NCBI RefSeq assembly: GCF_026191635.1
Contig: NZ_JAKRRW010000006.1
Span: 186,001 to 250,000 of the forward strand
Direction of reading: 5' to 3'
DNA from: Photobacterium obscurum
Lineage (GTDB): Bacteria; Pseudomonadota; Gammaproteobacteria; Enterobacterales; Vibrionaceae
DNA: 64,000 nt
Shown here: in pieces, positions 52,478 through 62,277 of the stretch
Numbering within the stretch: the first letter of the stretch is position 1
How the letters are laid out: each line of letters opens with the position of its first letter
Translations under genes and position numbers: made by a program
The notes under the pieces: generated by a model
Database searches by the model: none
What the model was told of the DNA's origin: nothing
Seen by the model: only the letters and a program-made list of their open reading frames with translations

Positions 52478-53377
52478 TTGATGAATCTGACTTATTTGCA
52501 GACATTCCTTGTGGTAGCCGAAGAAGGTAGCTTCACTAAAGCCGCAGAGATACTCGATGTGTCTAAAGGCCTGGTGTCTCGTCATGTTCAGAAACTTGAG
52601 GAAGCATTGAACTCAAGGTTGTTTCATCGGACTACCCGTTCGATCAGTCTTACCGAAGTAGGTGAGGAGTTATATACAAAAGCGAAGCAAATTCAGTTAC
52701 TGGCCACCGAGGCAGAAATGCGTGTAAAGGATATTACGCAGGAAGTCACTGGTGACCTGAAAGTCACAGCACCCATTGAGTTTGGCCGGGCGCTTTGTCG
52801 CCATGTGATCCCATCTTTTAGAAAGCAATACCCGAAGGTGGATTTAGTCTTCGATTTTGGCCCCATAAAGAAGAAAATTGAGTCTGGGGATTTTGATGTG
52901 GCTTTTAGAGCTTATGATGAATTGCCAAACGATGTCATTGCCAAAGATCTGGGCTTCATCCGAAATGTACTGGTTTGCAGTGCAAATTACGCAAAAGCGA
53001 ATAAGCTGGCAGCGATCGAAGATATTCATCAATGTGCTTTCATTCTCAATAGTCAAAATGAGCGCTGGAATCAGCTGGAGCTTATCAAAGGCGAACAAAA
53101 GTATAATGTTGAAGTGACAGGGAGTCTTCGCTCCAATACTTATAATTCAATATTAGAGCTAGCGAGACAGGGGATGGGGGTCGCTAGCTTGCCGTATTAT
53201 CAAGTTGAAGATCATTTCAATAATGGTGAACTTGTTCATGTTTTCCCTGAATGGTCAGTAAAAGCTCATAAACTAAGTCTTATATATGCGCAAAGGCGAA
53301 TAACACCCAACAAGCTGGTTACTTTTAATCTTGCGGTAACCCAATGGCTGAAATCTAACAGCTTATACATGATATGA
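52478..53377 (+). CDS. LysR-family regulator
   Basis: A 299-residue LysR regulator: helix-turn-helix FLVVAEEGSFTKAAEILDVS and KGLVSRHVQKLEEALNSRLF, with the effector domain ending in a LIYAQRRITPNKL region. It is divergent from the SDR-like/SMP-30 operon with a 97-base gap, its probable target. Start is ATG 52481 or the TTG 52478 just before it; the frame is clear. Confidence 0.9.
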   Translation: MMNLTYLQTFLVVAEEGSFTKAAEILDVSKGLVSRHVQKLEEALNSRLFHRTTRSISLTEVGEELYTKAKQIQLLATEAEMRVKDITQEVTGDLKVTAPIEFGRALCRHVIPSFRKQYPKVDLVFDFGPIKKKIESGDFDVAFRAYDELPNDVIAKDLGFIRNVLVCSANYAKANKLAAIEDIHQCAFILNSQNERWNQLELIKGEQKYNVEVTGSLRSNTYNSILELARQGMGVASLPYYQVEDHFNNGELVHVFPEWSVKAHKLSLIYAQRRITPNKLVTFNLAVTQWLKSNSLYMI

Positions 53378-53532
53378 GATTGGATATTTATAACGGCGTA
53401 GGGGTAGGGTGAAATGTCCCCATATGTGTTGGGCTGGCAATAAAGAAGAGAAAAATAACAGGAGGAAACCTGACTATATTCAATAATCAGGTTATAACAT
53501 ATTATGTCGGAATAGCTTCAAAACATGATTAA

Positions 53533-53877
53533 TTAGTGTTTAAAAGTATTCTTTTCATTTTCGCTAGTTGCAGTGAGATCACCAGCAGGATTAATAAGGT
53601 GAGGCAAAATCTTAGGTAAGTTTAGCTCGATATCTTTATCTTCCACAGGATCAATTTTCTCGTTATACCAGCCAAGCAAGCCAAGCACAGCATAGCCAAT
53701 AGCGTCATCACTTTCACGGTGCTCAAGAATGATCTGTAGAAACCGTAAGATAGCCTTATCATTTGATTGAGCTTGTTTTAGTGTTGCTTGAAAGATATCA
53801 GTTGCTTCAGCAATTAAACCTTCATACTCAGTCTCAATCGCGACTTTAAACGATCCACCATCAACGGAAATTTTCAT
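53533..53877 (-). CDS. Hypothetical small acidic protein
   Basis: A 114-residue acidic protein that starts MKISVDGGSFKVAIETEYEG; helical middle (ATLKQAQSNDKAILRFLQII) and an unordered Ser/Glu/Asn tail. No signal peptide or membrane helix. No family recognised. It converges on LysR and lies before the repeat protein on the other strand. Confidence 0.55.
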   Translation of the reverse strand: MKISVDGGSFKVAIETEYEGLIAEATDIFQATLKQAQSNDKAILRFLQIILEHRESDDAIGYAVLGLLGWYNEKIDPVEDKDIELNLPKILPHLINPAGDLTATSENEKNTFKH

Positions 53878-54153
53878 ATCAATTTAGCCTGTTATTCTAA
53901 TTGAGGTAAATATTAACGGATAAAGCACAACTTGTCGCTAAGCTCCCTTTAAAACACAGTTTAAGTGGCGAATATCAAAGTGAATAATAGGGACATCAGT
54001 GAGAGAGGGCTCTGTCAGAAAGAAGCAGTATCGTTGAAGTGATTCTTGTGAGCATTGTCATATATCAGGAAATTATACCAACCATATGAAATTAACTTAA
54101 TATGGTTTGACTATGCTTTTACTCGATCATTGTCCTAATAGAAAGGAGATACC

Positions 54154-55530
54154 ATGTCTAATTCAGTTCACTTCGCAAATAATCTTGATTCAGATATTTA
54201 TGTGATGGTTGCACCAAACCAGGATTGGGTTTGGGCCGATTTATCTACGGATCTTGCATTTTTGGCTGTTGATGGAATTGGTGCGGTTAATGCTGTGAAG
54301 GATGTTTGGACTGCTATTAAAACCGTTCAGGCTTTAGGCGACGGAATTGGCAGTGCGTTAAAATTTACCGAGTTTTTTAAAAAAAATGGCATCACGATTA
54401 AGTCTGGTCAGTGTAAAGATGTACTGAGTAAGACAACGTATGAAAACCCTCTAAATTATCTAACACCAAGCTTTTGGGGAGCCTTATTTGGTGCTTCAGA
54501 CGTGACAATTATTGCCGTGACGGATGAGCTAAAAATGTCCGTAATGTATAACACTAATAGTGATTACTCTTGGATCGCGACAGGTGAAAGTGTTGTAAGA
54601 GCTAAGTATGGATCTCTTTGGCAGCAAAGCCCCCAGTCTGGTATTCACTATTTTCATACCGATGCCCAGCCTTTGCTTAAGGAGTTTACACAATATGACG
54701 ATGGCCAAACACCATCAGTCGCAATTGATAGCAGCAACCGGGTTATTGAAGTACATCAGTCCCAGAACCATAGTACGCTATGGTGCCGTATGGGGGCGTT
54801 GGAAGGGAAGGAAGTGAGCTGGGGTGATAGTCATCAATATGATACCGGAGTATCACCATCAGTTACGATGGCGCCAAACAATAAGGTTGTAGAGGTTCAC
54901 CAGTCAGAGAACCACAACACATTATGGTATCGCGTTGGCACTTTATCTGGCGATGCAATAGTGTGGGGGGCAAGTCATCAGTTTGATGATGGTGTTACTC
55001 CTTCTGTCACTATGGGGCCGGATAATCAGGTTATTGAAGTTCATAAGTCTCAGAACCACGATACATTATGGTACCGCGTGGGAGTATTAGATGGCGATGA
55101 GATCCATTGGGGAGATAGTCACCAATACGATAGCGGCATATTGCCTTCGGTAGCATTCGATGGTGATAAGACCGTAGTCGAAGTTCATCAGTCTGAAAAT
55201 CACGATACGCTTTGGTGCCGAGTAGGTATGTTGAGTGATGGTTTAATCGAGTGGGGTGAGTCTCATTGTTATGACAATGGTATAACTCCTTCAGTAGCTA
55301 TAAATCGCAACGGCGGGATATTCGAAGTACACCAGTCAGAGAATAACAGCTCGTTATGGCAACTTTGTGGGGTGATAAAGAATAGTGCCATTGAATGGTC
55401 AAATAACCTTAATTATACAAAAGGGCGTGAACCATCGATTGCCATGAATAACGACAATGAACTTGTTGAAGTTCATAAGTCACAAAATCATGATACCTTG
55501 TGGGATGGCACTGGCTTGTATACCAAATAA
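54154..55530 (+). CDS. Protein with six 48-residue beta-propeller/lectin-like repeats
   Basis: A 458-residue protein in two parts. Residues 1 to about 180 form a unique domain (FANNLDSDIYVMVAPNQDWV, then a hydrophobic helical stretch, then PLNYLTPSFWGALFGASDVT). From about 185 to the end, six repeats of exactly 48 residues follow; the cores VIEVHQSQNHSTLW, VVEVHQSENHNTLW and so on start at 54742, 54886, 55030, 55174, 55318 and 55462, each 144 bases apart. The unit pattern is G.SPSV.M....VVEVHQSEN..TLWYRVG...G..I.WG.SHQYD. There is no signal peptide. I do not recognise the family with certainty; the repeats look like a sugar-binding propeller, and the N-terminal domain could insert into membranes. 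AAAGGAG precedes ATG 54154. Confidence 0.78.
   Translation: MSNSVHFANNLDSDIYVMVAPNQDWVWADLSTDLAFLAVDGIGAVNAVKDVWTAIKTVQALGDGIGSALKFTEFFKKNGITIKSGQCKDVLSKTTYENPLNYLTPSFWGALFGASDVTIIAVTDELKMSVMYNTNSDYSWIATGESVVRAKYGSLWQQSPQSGIHYFHTDAQPLLKEFTQYDDGQTPSVAIDSSNRVIEVHQSQNHSTLWCRMGALEGKEVSWGDSHQYDTGVSPSVTMAPNNKVVEVHQSENHNTLWYRVGTLSGDAIVWGASHQFDDGVTPSVTMGPDNQVIEVHKSQNHDTLWYRVGVLDGDEIHWGDSHQYDSGILPSVAFDGDKTVVEVHQSENHDTLWCRVGMLSDGLIEWGESHCYDNGITPSVAINRNGGIFEVHQSENNSSLWQLCGVIKNSAIEWSNNLNYTKGREPSIAMNNDNELVEVHKSQNHDTLWDGTGLYTK
54690..55505. repeat. Six in-frame 144-base repeats
   Basis: Exact 144-base spacing between repeat cores (54742, 54886, 55030, 55174, 55318, 55462). Protein similarity between units is high while codons differ, so the expansion is not very recent. 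Confidence 0.88.
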
Positions 55531-55547
55531 TATAACTGATTTTTTTC

Positions 55548-55574
55548 AAAGCCACCTCTTTTAGAGGTGGCTTT
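55548..55574. terminator. Bidirectional terminator after the repeat protein
   Basis: AAAGCCACCTCT (55548-55559) pairs perfectly with AGAGGTGGCTTT (55563-55574); a T run precedes it and an AT-rich tail follows. Confidence 0.85.
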
Positions 55575-56021
55575 ATCGCTTTCAATTCATCATCTTAACC
55601 AAACCATACAGCAAGAAATATAAGCTCACCGAATGGCAGCCTTGCTATGGTTTTAAGAGGCCAAAACGTCTTGTAAGTCGAAGGCTATTCAGAGCCTGAC
55701 TCCTTTCGATTCCCCTATCGAACTCAGCGCCTCTCTTATCTACAGTTCAACATTATAATCAAATCCGTCCGCGGTGCTTTAGGCCTTACTTATCCAACAA
55801 GAAAAACGTTTAGAACACGTAACATATAATTGTGTGAAAAACCTGTCAGCACAGTATGAAAACACCATAAATCAAGCAAAATTTGAATAATGATGCCGTT
55901 GCTGTTAACATTTTTGCTGGTTTTTTATTTAGTGGTCTAATTATCTCTGTTTCTTTAGGCCGTTTTGCTTTTACTTTTTGATAAAAAAAAGCATTAAGGA
56001 TTGAACGTTTGAGTATCATTT
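55575..56021. other. Gap upstream of the BCCT gene
   Basis: About 450 bases with no supported gene; the AT-rich last 150 bases presumably carry the BCCT promoter. Confidence 0.4.
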
Positions 56022-57602
56022 ATGGATAGCATTTTAAAAAAATACAGCATCGAAACGACCGACTATCAGGTGGGTCAGGACAACATTCAAAAGTGGGGTT
56101 TTGATATTCATAACCCCGTATTCGGCATTAGCGCAGGTCTTATCTTTTTGTTCCTTTCGGCACTGCTAGTTGTCGAGCCCAGCACCGCCAAAGAGGCACT
56201 AAATAGCTTAAAGAACGGCATCATTGAAGATTTCGACGTCTTCTTCATGTGGGCAACCAACTTTTTTCTTTTTTTCACTCTGGCCTTGATGCTGTCACCT
56301 TTAGGTAAAATCCGCATTGGTGGCAAAGAGGCAAAACCTGAGCACTCAACCGTTTCATGGATGGCAATGCTGTTTGCTGCAGGTATGGGGATTGGTCTTC
56401 TGTTTTGGGGGGTGGCCGAACCTACGGCTTACTTTACTAACTGGTGGGGTACGCCGTTTAACGTAGAACCATACACCGCAGAAGCGAAATCACTCGCGAT
56501 GGGGGCGACTATCTTCCACTGGGGGATCCATGGTTGGTCTATCTACGCGATTGTTGCGCTCGCGTTGGCATTTTTTGCCTATAACAAGGGGCTGCCGCTC
56601 TCAATTCGCTCAGTGTTCTATCCAGTCTTTGGTGATCGTGCCTGGGGCTGGCTTGGTCATGTAATTGATATTATGGCTGTACTGGCCACCCTGTTTGGCT
56701 TGGCAACCTCTCTTGGCTTGGGTGCACAGCAGGCTACTAGCGGTATTAATCATGTGTTTGGTACTGATGGCGGCATTGGTATGCAGCTTGTGGTTATTGC
56801 ATTCGTGACTTTGATTGCCATTGTTTCGGTAGTGCGCGGTATCGATGGTGGTGTGAAGTTGCTGAGTAACATCAATATGCTGTTTGCCTTCGCCTTATTG
56901 TTGTTTGTGACTTATGTCAGCTTTGATGTTGCGAAGCTGTCACTGCCAGAAACATTCATGGCTTATGCGGAAAATATCATTGGTCTGAGCAACCCTCATG
57001 GTCGTGAAGATACGACATGGATGCACGGTTGGACGGTATTCTACTGGGCGTGGTGGATTTCATGGTCACCATTTGTTGGTATGTTTATTGCGCGTGTATC
57101 TAACGGACGTACTGTGCGCGAATTCTTGTTCGCCGTGGTGTTTATTCCGACCCTGATGACCATGATTTGGATGTCAATATTCGGCGGAATTGCGCTTGAT
57201 CAGGTAGTCAATAAGGTTGGAGAGCTGGGAGCACAAGGCTTAACAGATATTTCTCTCACTCTGTTTCATGTCTATGATGCCTTGCCATTTGGCTCTGCCA
57301 TTTCCATTATTTCGATTGTGTTGATACTGATCTTTTTTATCACATCATCGGATTCAGGCTCTCTGGTTATCGACAGTATCACTGCTGGTGGTAAGGTTGA
57401 AGCTCCGGTTCCACAGCGGATCTTCTGGGCATCAGTTGAGGGAGCCATTGCGGCGGTCATGCTTTGGGTGGGTGGTAAAGAAGCGCTTCAGGCATTGCAG
57501 TCTGGTGTTGTGGCGACGGCACTGCCATTTACTTTTGTCCTGTTGCTGATGTGCGTTAGCTTGATCAAGGGATTAAGAACAGAACGTTCTTTATACCGAT
57601 AA
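56022..57602 (+). CDS. BCCT-family betaine/carnitine/choline transporter
   Basis: A 526-residue transporter with 12 membrane segments. Family blocks: FAAGMGIGLLFWGVAEPTAY, FHWGIHGWSIYAIVALALAF, the signature WAWWISWSPFVGMFIARVS followed by NGRTVREF, and FITSSDSGSLVIDS. It takes up quaternary ammonium compounds such as glycine betaine, choline or carnitine, often with sodium or protons, for osmoprotection. The C-terminal tail is short, so the regulatory extension of BetP is absent. Single gene ending in a strong terminator. Confidence 0.92.
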   Translation: MDSILKKYSIETTDYQVGQDNIQKWGFDIHNPVFGISAGLIFLFLSALLVVEPSTAKEALNSLKNGIIEDFDVFFMWATNFFLFFTLALMLSPLGKIRIGGKEAKPEHSTVSWMAMLFAAGMGIGLLFWGVAEPTAYFTNWWGTPFNVEPYTAEAKSLAMGATIFHWGIHGWSIYAIVALALAFFAYNKGLPLSIRSVFYPVFGDRAWGWLGHVIDIMAVLATLFGLATSLGLGAQQATSGINHVFGTDGGIGMQLVVIAFVTLIAIVSVVRGIDGGVKLLSNINMLFAFALLLFVTYVSFDVAKLSLPETFMAYAENIIGLSNPHGREDTTWMHGWTVFYWAWWISWSPFVGMFIARVSNGRTVREFLFAVVFIPTLMTMIWMSIFGGIALDQVVNKVGELGAQGLTDISLTLFHVYDALPFGSAISIISIVLILIFFITSSDSGSLVIDSITAGGKVEAPVPQRIFWASVEGAIAAVMLWVGGKEALQALQSGVVATALPFTFVLLLMCVSLIKGLRTERSLYR

Positions 57603-57672
57603 TGGTTAGCCGGAAAGCCTATCGTTATGTTGGTCGTTTCAGCTGACCTGAAATAAGCATGAGGTGCTTCTT

Positions 57673-57714
57673 AATCAGTCTCAACCCAAAGGTTGAGACT
57701 GATTGGTTATTTTT
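57673..57714 (+). terminator. Strong terminator of the BCCT gene
   Basis: AATCAGTCTCAACC pairs perfectly with GGTTGAGACTGATT (14 base pairs) around CAAA, followed by GGTTATTTTTATG. Confidence 0.85.
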
Positions 57715-58370
57715 ATGACTGCTCTAACAAGCTCTTATCACATGATGTAAGTAGCACGATAAAATTATTCTTATCCCAAAGTTTGTGACAGTTAAAGCGC
57801 ATTCACATACTATTTGTTGAATGCATCAATAATTCAGCTATGTATATACTCAATAAGGCCGTTTGTTGTTTATTCATAGAAAGGGGGGCGCCAAGGGTAG
57901 GGATCCATCCACATAGCCAACATTACTCTCAAGGCGTTCATCGGTAACCATTCGTTGTATCCCACCCAGTCTTTATATTGCTCGACATTGGGTTAACAAG
58001 CATGTTAATCCAAATCTGGCCCTTTCCGTGTTGATGAAATTCTGTTGATGAAGTGTTGCGATTACCGACATCGAAAACGACTCAAAGAGAAAGGCCTGAG
58101 GCACTCAAACGCAGCCGTAGCCCAGCCCGATATTATAAGAATCACTGACCTAAGGAAATTGAGGATAGCGTAACCGTCTTGTCTATTGTGGAAATATGTT
58201 ATATAACTTGCATCTCAGATGTATGTTATATAACATGTTTTGCGATATGGAGGCGGTTAATATCTCAATACTCACTGACAACAAGGACAAGTATACAAGC
58301 TTAACAATGGATAAAAGCCAGTAGATATGCCGAATTCCCTGATAAAAAACAACACTTACAATGGGGCTGT
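57715..58370. other. Long gap with decayed sequence and a tandem operator-like site
   Basis: 656 bases without an intact gene. A minus-strand open fragment (57870-57992, 40 codons, ending LAMWMDPYPWRPPFYE) and a plus-strand one (about 58060-58170, including DYRHRKRLKEKGLRHSNAAV) look protein-like but have no starts or matching families, so they may be remnants. The MCP promoter region includes the paired palindromes at 58196-58236. Confidence 0.4.
58196..58236. promoter_or_regulatory. Two tandem ATGTTATATAACAT palindromes upstream of the chemoreceptor gene
   Basis: ATGTTATATAACAT at 58223-58236 is a perfect 14-base palindrome; ATGTTATATAACTT at 58196-58209 matches it with one change. They are 27 bases apart, 135-175 bases before the chemoreceptor start. 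Such a tandem pair suggests a dimeric repressor or activator operator. Confidence 0.6.
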
Positions 58371-59543
58371 ATGTATATGCGTTCTCTCTTTATTCGAATG
58401 AGGTTCATTCACTGGTTAGGTTCAATTGCACTTTTGGTTAATGCGACATTTTTCACTGATGTGCTATTTTCACAAATCATTCAATATGTTGTGGTTGTTT
58501 TTTTGATTATCCATGATATCGATGAAAAGTTTTGGGGTGTCGATTCTTTGGAAAATATCACAAACTATATGAAGAATTTTGAAAGAAAAGACCTTTCTGT
58601 GCCCTGCGAAATAAACAGCAAGTACAACAGTGAAATGGGCAATGTGCTCGATGTTATCAATACCTTCAGAGACAATGTGAAAAATGCCCTGGTAGATATA
58701 CAACAACAGGCCAGTACTTCTGATGAAATATCCGATTTACTCAAAGTCAAAGCTCAGAACATTTCGGTCAGGATTCAGGAACAAGACAATCGAGTCAGCT
58801 TTATAACAAATCAAGTTGAGACCCTGGATAAGACATCAATATCCCTTCAATCTAAAGCAGAAGAAACGCGCTCAAAAGTCGAGCTGACCCGAGATGATTT
58901 ACTTACTTCAAACAGCACTATGGGGATGATGGTAAAGGAGATAGGTACTTACATCCAAAACAATGATGCGCTTCATAACAAATTTCATCTGCTATCTAAG
59001 CAAACACAATCTATTGAAAAAGTAGTGCTGGTCATCAATAACCTGGCAGATCAGACGAACCTTTTGGCTTTAAACGCAGCGATAGAAGCAGCCAGAGCGG
59101 GGGAACATGGAAGAGGGTTTGCTGTTGTGGCGGATGAAGTGAGAAACTTAGCCAAATCTACTCAGGAAAGTCTGGATGAGATTAACCAGATAATTGTTGG
59201 GATATCTGAAGCGGTTCTTGACGCTGGTGAGCAGATGAAAACTCAGTCGGCGGCGATTGCATCATTATCTCACTACACAACATCCAGCCAATCAGGGCTA
59301 GAAGTGGCCTGTGAAAATATCAACGAAATCTTGACTCTGATTGGACAAGACTGTGAAAGTGATAGTGTTGATATCCATTATGTTCACAAGCTTGTTGGAG
59401 ATATCAGTAAAGACATTGAAGCATTAAAAACGCTCTCCAGCTCTAATGCTAATGATTGTGCAGAGCTTGAGAAACAAGGGGACTACCTCAGTGAAGTTAC
59501 TGATAACATCGTAGGGCAGCTGGGGTTATTTAAAACAGAATAA
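58371..59543 (+). CDS. Methyl-accepting chemotaxis protein without periplasmic sensor
   Basis: A 390-residue chemoreceptor. Two hydrophobic segments (about residues 11-29 and 33-48) are almost adjacent, leaving no periplasmic domain. A coiled-coil signalling region follows, with the conserved tip [20 protein letters not shown] and [10 protein letters not shown] at about 225-265. It has no terminal CheR-docking pentapeptide (ends LGLFKTE). The receptor must sense from the membrane or the cytoplasm. Single gene; its upstream region carries a tandem palindrome. Confidence 0.88.
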   Translation: MYMRSLFIRMRFIHWLGSIALLVNATFFTDVLFSQIIQYVVVVFLIIHDIDEKFWGVDSLENITNYMKNFERKDLSVPCEINSKYNSEMGNVLDVINTFRDNVKNALVDIQQQASTSDEISDLLKVKAQNISVRIQEQDNRVSFITNQVETLDKTSISLQSKAEETRSKVELTRDDLLTSNSTMGMMVKEIGTYIQNNDALHNKFHLLSKQTQSIEKVVLVINNLADQTNLLALNAAIEAARAGEHGRGFAVVADEVRNLAKSTQESLDEINQIIVGISEAVLDAGEQMKTQSAAIASLSHYTTSSQSGLEVACENINEILTLIGQDCESDSVDIHYVHKLVGDISKDIEALKTLSSSNANDCAELEKQGDYLSEVTDNIVGQLGLFKTE

Positions 59544-59823
59544 CCCTTAACGTGTGTATTGCTAAGCACAGAACTCACAGCATGATCCAACAGCCTCCCC
59601 CCTCTTTATCAACTAAATCAATAGAGAAATTCTCAAAGCAAAAAGCGGGGGGCTGGAGAGGGGATTGATGCAGAAATCAAAATGCAGCTGCCTTGATTTG
59701 AGCCACAGAGCAACCCCAACCAGTTATTCTTTTAATCTTTATCAAAGCCACCAAGATTATGATATCCATAGCTATTGAGTGAATGCCTTCGGGTTGGTTA
59801 GCACGGTGATGAGAGGTTGAAAT

Positions 59824-60714
59824 TTACCTAAAAGCGCCCCCTTCTTGTTTGAGAAAATCTATCAGAGTGCGCGTTCTTAGCGGCATTAATGCCTTGTTTT
59901 GATACACGGCATATAAAGGAATGGCAACATCATGAACTTCGGGGAGGATTCTGACCAACTCACCACTAGCTAGCTCATTTTCAACCGTAAAGTCTGGCAA
60001 GAGACCAAACCCAATATGATTGATCAGGAATCCTTTTAGTGCGTTTGTGGTGCGAACCCGCACTTTGGGTTTTTTGCTCAGTTTTATTACCTCTCCTTGC
60101 GACGACTTTAACACCAGCAGTTTATCACCATGCACGATATCGTGACTCACCCAGTCGAGTTTTAGCAGATCTTGTGCTGACTGTAGTTCATCAAAACGCT
60201 TAAGGTACTCTGGTGACGCACAAAGAATATCGTCAAACTCACCAATTTTAGTTGCATGCAGACTGGAATCTTCAAGCGCGGAGGAAGCGCGAATAGCAAT
60301 ATCACAACGTGATTCAATCAAGTTGCTGTAGCTGTCACTTTCCATCACATCGAGCTGAATTTGTGGATATTGGTTGAGAAATTTACTGAAGAGGTTTATG
60401 TATGCAGCATTGCCGATCGGCGTTGAAATTCGTATTAGGCCACTTGGCTCGTTACTGAACTTCTGTGCTTCAGTGTTGGCCTGCATCGCCAGCTCTTGAA
60501 TCATTTGACACTTTTTGTAGTAGTGTACTCCAGTGTCAGTAAGTGATAACGAGCGTGTCGTTCGATGCAGCAGGCGTGTATTTAATCCTTGCTCAAGTTT
60601 GGTCACTATCTGAGAAACTCGCGCTTTGCCAATACCTAACTGATCTGCAGCTTTGGTAAAGGATTGAGTTTCGACCACCTTGGTAAACACCATCATGTCA
60701 TCTATCGAGATCAT
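59824..60714 (-). CDS. LysR-family regulator
   Basis: A 296-residue LysR regulator with FTKVVETQSFTKAADQLGIG and KARVSQIVTKLEQGLNTRLL in the DNA-binding domain and HRTTRSLSLTDTG after it, wording typical of the DsdC/GcvA-neighbouring 'CrgA-like' branch. No adjacent minus-strand target gene. It diverges from another LysR gene at 60983. Confidence 0.9.
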   Translation of the reverse strand: MISIDDMMVFTKVVETQSFTKAADQLGIGKARVSQIVTKLEQGLNTRLLHRTTRSLSLTDTGVHYYKKCQMIQELAMQANTEAQKFSNEPSGLIRISTPIGNAAYINLFSKFLNQYPQIQLDVMESDSYSNLIESRCDIAIRASSALEDSSLHATKIGEFDDILCASPEYLKRFDELQSAQDLLKLDWVSHDIVHGDKLLVLKSSQGEVIKLSKKPKVRVRTTNALKGFLINHIGFGLLPDFTVENELASGELVRILPEVHDVAIPLYAVYQNKALMPLRTRTLIDFLKQEGGAFR

Positions 60715-60982
60715 TTTTTCACATACTGTTTAGTCAGAATTAACTGTGAGTTTACTTAAAGTGTAATTATCATTCAAATTCGAAACGATATAGTTATCAC
60801 AAAACAATAATAAATACATGGATTTAGAAATATGATTGCTGTAACAGGTACACACCCCTAAGCGAGATGCTCAAGGCGATTTTCGCGTAAAAAATACCTT
60901 TTCACCCCGAACTTTTCTTGCGGCAGACCATTATCCGTTAGGCACGGTTTTTGTCTCTGATGCGTCTACATATCTAAAAATA

Positions 60983-61888
60983 ATGAAATCAAACTACCCA
61001 AACATACCGTCATTAAAGACTTTAGAGGCATTTGAGAGCGTTGCTAGGCTATCAAGTGTCTCAGTGGCTGCTCGGGAGCTATGCGTAAGCACTTCTGCTA
61101 TATCACTGCAGATAAAAAAACTAGAATCAGAGCTTGGCAAAAAGCTATTAGAAAAGTCAGGCCGTGGGATCTCACTAACCAGCGATGGAGCAACTTTCTA
61201 CATTGAAGTAAAGGATATCTTAAGCACCTTAGATCAAAGGTTATCAGTAATACGAAGCGGCTTTGACAACAACGAACTAACCATTCAGACCTATGTAATG
61301 CCATCAATAAAATGGCTTAATATGAAGCTTATTGACTACACAGATAATCACGAAAACATCAAGCTTAAGATAACCATGCCTGGTTACGATCATTTCAATA
61401 GCAAGCATGCTGATTTAGCTTTCATCTTAGAGCGAGATCCCCAGAACATAGAGAACGAATTCCGCTGGATTAAGGTATTCCCTCATGAAATCACCCCTTT
61501 CTGTACACCTGATTTACTTAAGCGATTCGGTATTGAAGATTGCAGTTCACCAGAAGAAATTACCAAACTGCCGATCATATCGACTACTCGCGATGAAGAG
61601 GATTGGCAACGCTGGTTCAATGAATTCGTTCCTGGCCATAGGTTCAAACCTTACTTAACGACAGGTGACAAGATGACGGCCATAGAGCTTGCCGCTCATG
61701 ATAAAGGTGTTGTCTTAATGAACTCCCCTTTTGTTTATCGTGAGCTTGCTAGTGGCGAGTTGTGTAAGCCGTTTGATTGCACAATTCATTTAGGTGAATG
61801 GGGATTTATTTTTAAAAGAGGAAACAAGAAAGAGGCACTGATTAAGGATGTAATTAGTCACATTTCAGGTGTTTTTTTTGATTCGTAG
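60983..61888 (+). CDS. LysR-family regulator (GcvA-like)
   Basis: A 301-residue LysR regulator beginning NIPSLKTLEAFESVARLSSV and SVAARELCVSTSAISLQIKK, GcvA-like wording. It lies on the same strand as, and 389 bases before, the isoaspartyl dipeptidase gene, so it is a good candidate regulator of the iadA-transporter pair (inference). The effector domain ends normally. Confidence 0.9.
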   Translation: MKSNYPNIPSLKTLEAFESVARLSSVSVAARELCVSTSAISLQIKKLESELGKKLLEKSGRGISLTSDGATFYIEVKDILSTLDQRLSVIRSGFDNNELTIQTYVMPSIKWLNMKLIDYTDNHENIKLKITMPGYDHFNSKHADLAFILERDPQNIENEFRWIKVFPHEITPFCTPDLLKRFGIEDCSSPEEITKLPIISTTRDEEDWQRWFNEFVPGHRFKPYLTTGDKMTAIELAAHDKGVVLMNSPFVYRELASGELCKPFDCTIHLGEWGFIFKRGNKKEALIKDVISHISGVFFDS

Positions 61889-62277
61889 CTCACCAATCAA
61901 AATGAATAGGATTAGTTAGCGTGACCATCATCAATAATATTTTTTGATTACAATCAATAAATCCTGGCGCATGGCTTTTTTGTGGTTTGAATGTTTAATT
62001 TTTCTCAACAATCTTAAAGTTTATTGAAATTGTTCGATTTTTTTATTTGGGCAACACTGTCAACCTATTCACGATAGGTATTTGCACCTCACGTTTACTG
62101 TGGCCCAGTTTCGTTTATGGCTGGCCGCCATGTTGCAGCGTTATCTCTTAGTTTCCTAGCGTGATATTAAGCCACCAAGAACACTTTGTTGCTGGTGGTT
62201 TCCAGTAGTAGCCGTTTTGTATCTCTGCAATTGCTGAAATATAAGGCAGTTTTCTGATAACAACCAAAGAGGAAATC
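61889..62277. other. Gap before iadA
   Basis: 389 bases, AT-rich, no gene seen. It should hold the iadA promoter; GAGG before ATG 62278 is the ribosome site. Confidence 0.4.

Noticed and set aside
53533-55530. A toxin-immunity pair (small acidic protein and the repeat protein)
   Set aside because: They are on opposite strands with a 276-base gap and no secretion, toxin or immunity motif was recognised.
57715-57800. CRP site made of TGTGA and TCACA near 57787-57807
   Set aside because: The half-sites are separated by 13 bases instead of six.
57870-57992. Minus-strand 40-codon protein-like fragment after the BCCT gene
   Set aside because: A stop codon immediately precedes it, there is no plausible start, and I do not recognise a family, so it is mentioned only as gap content.
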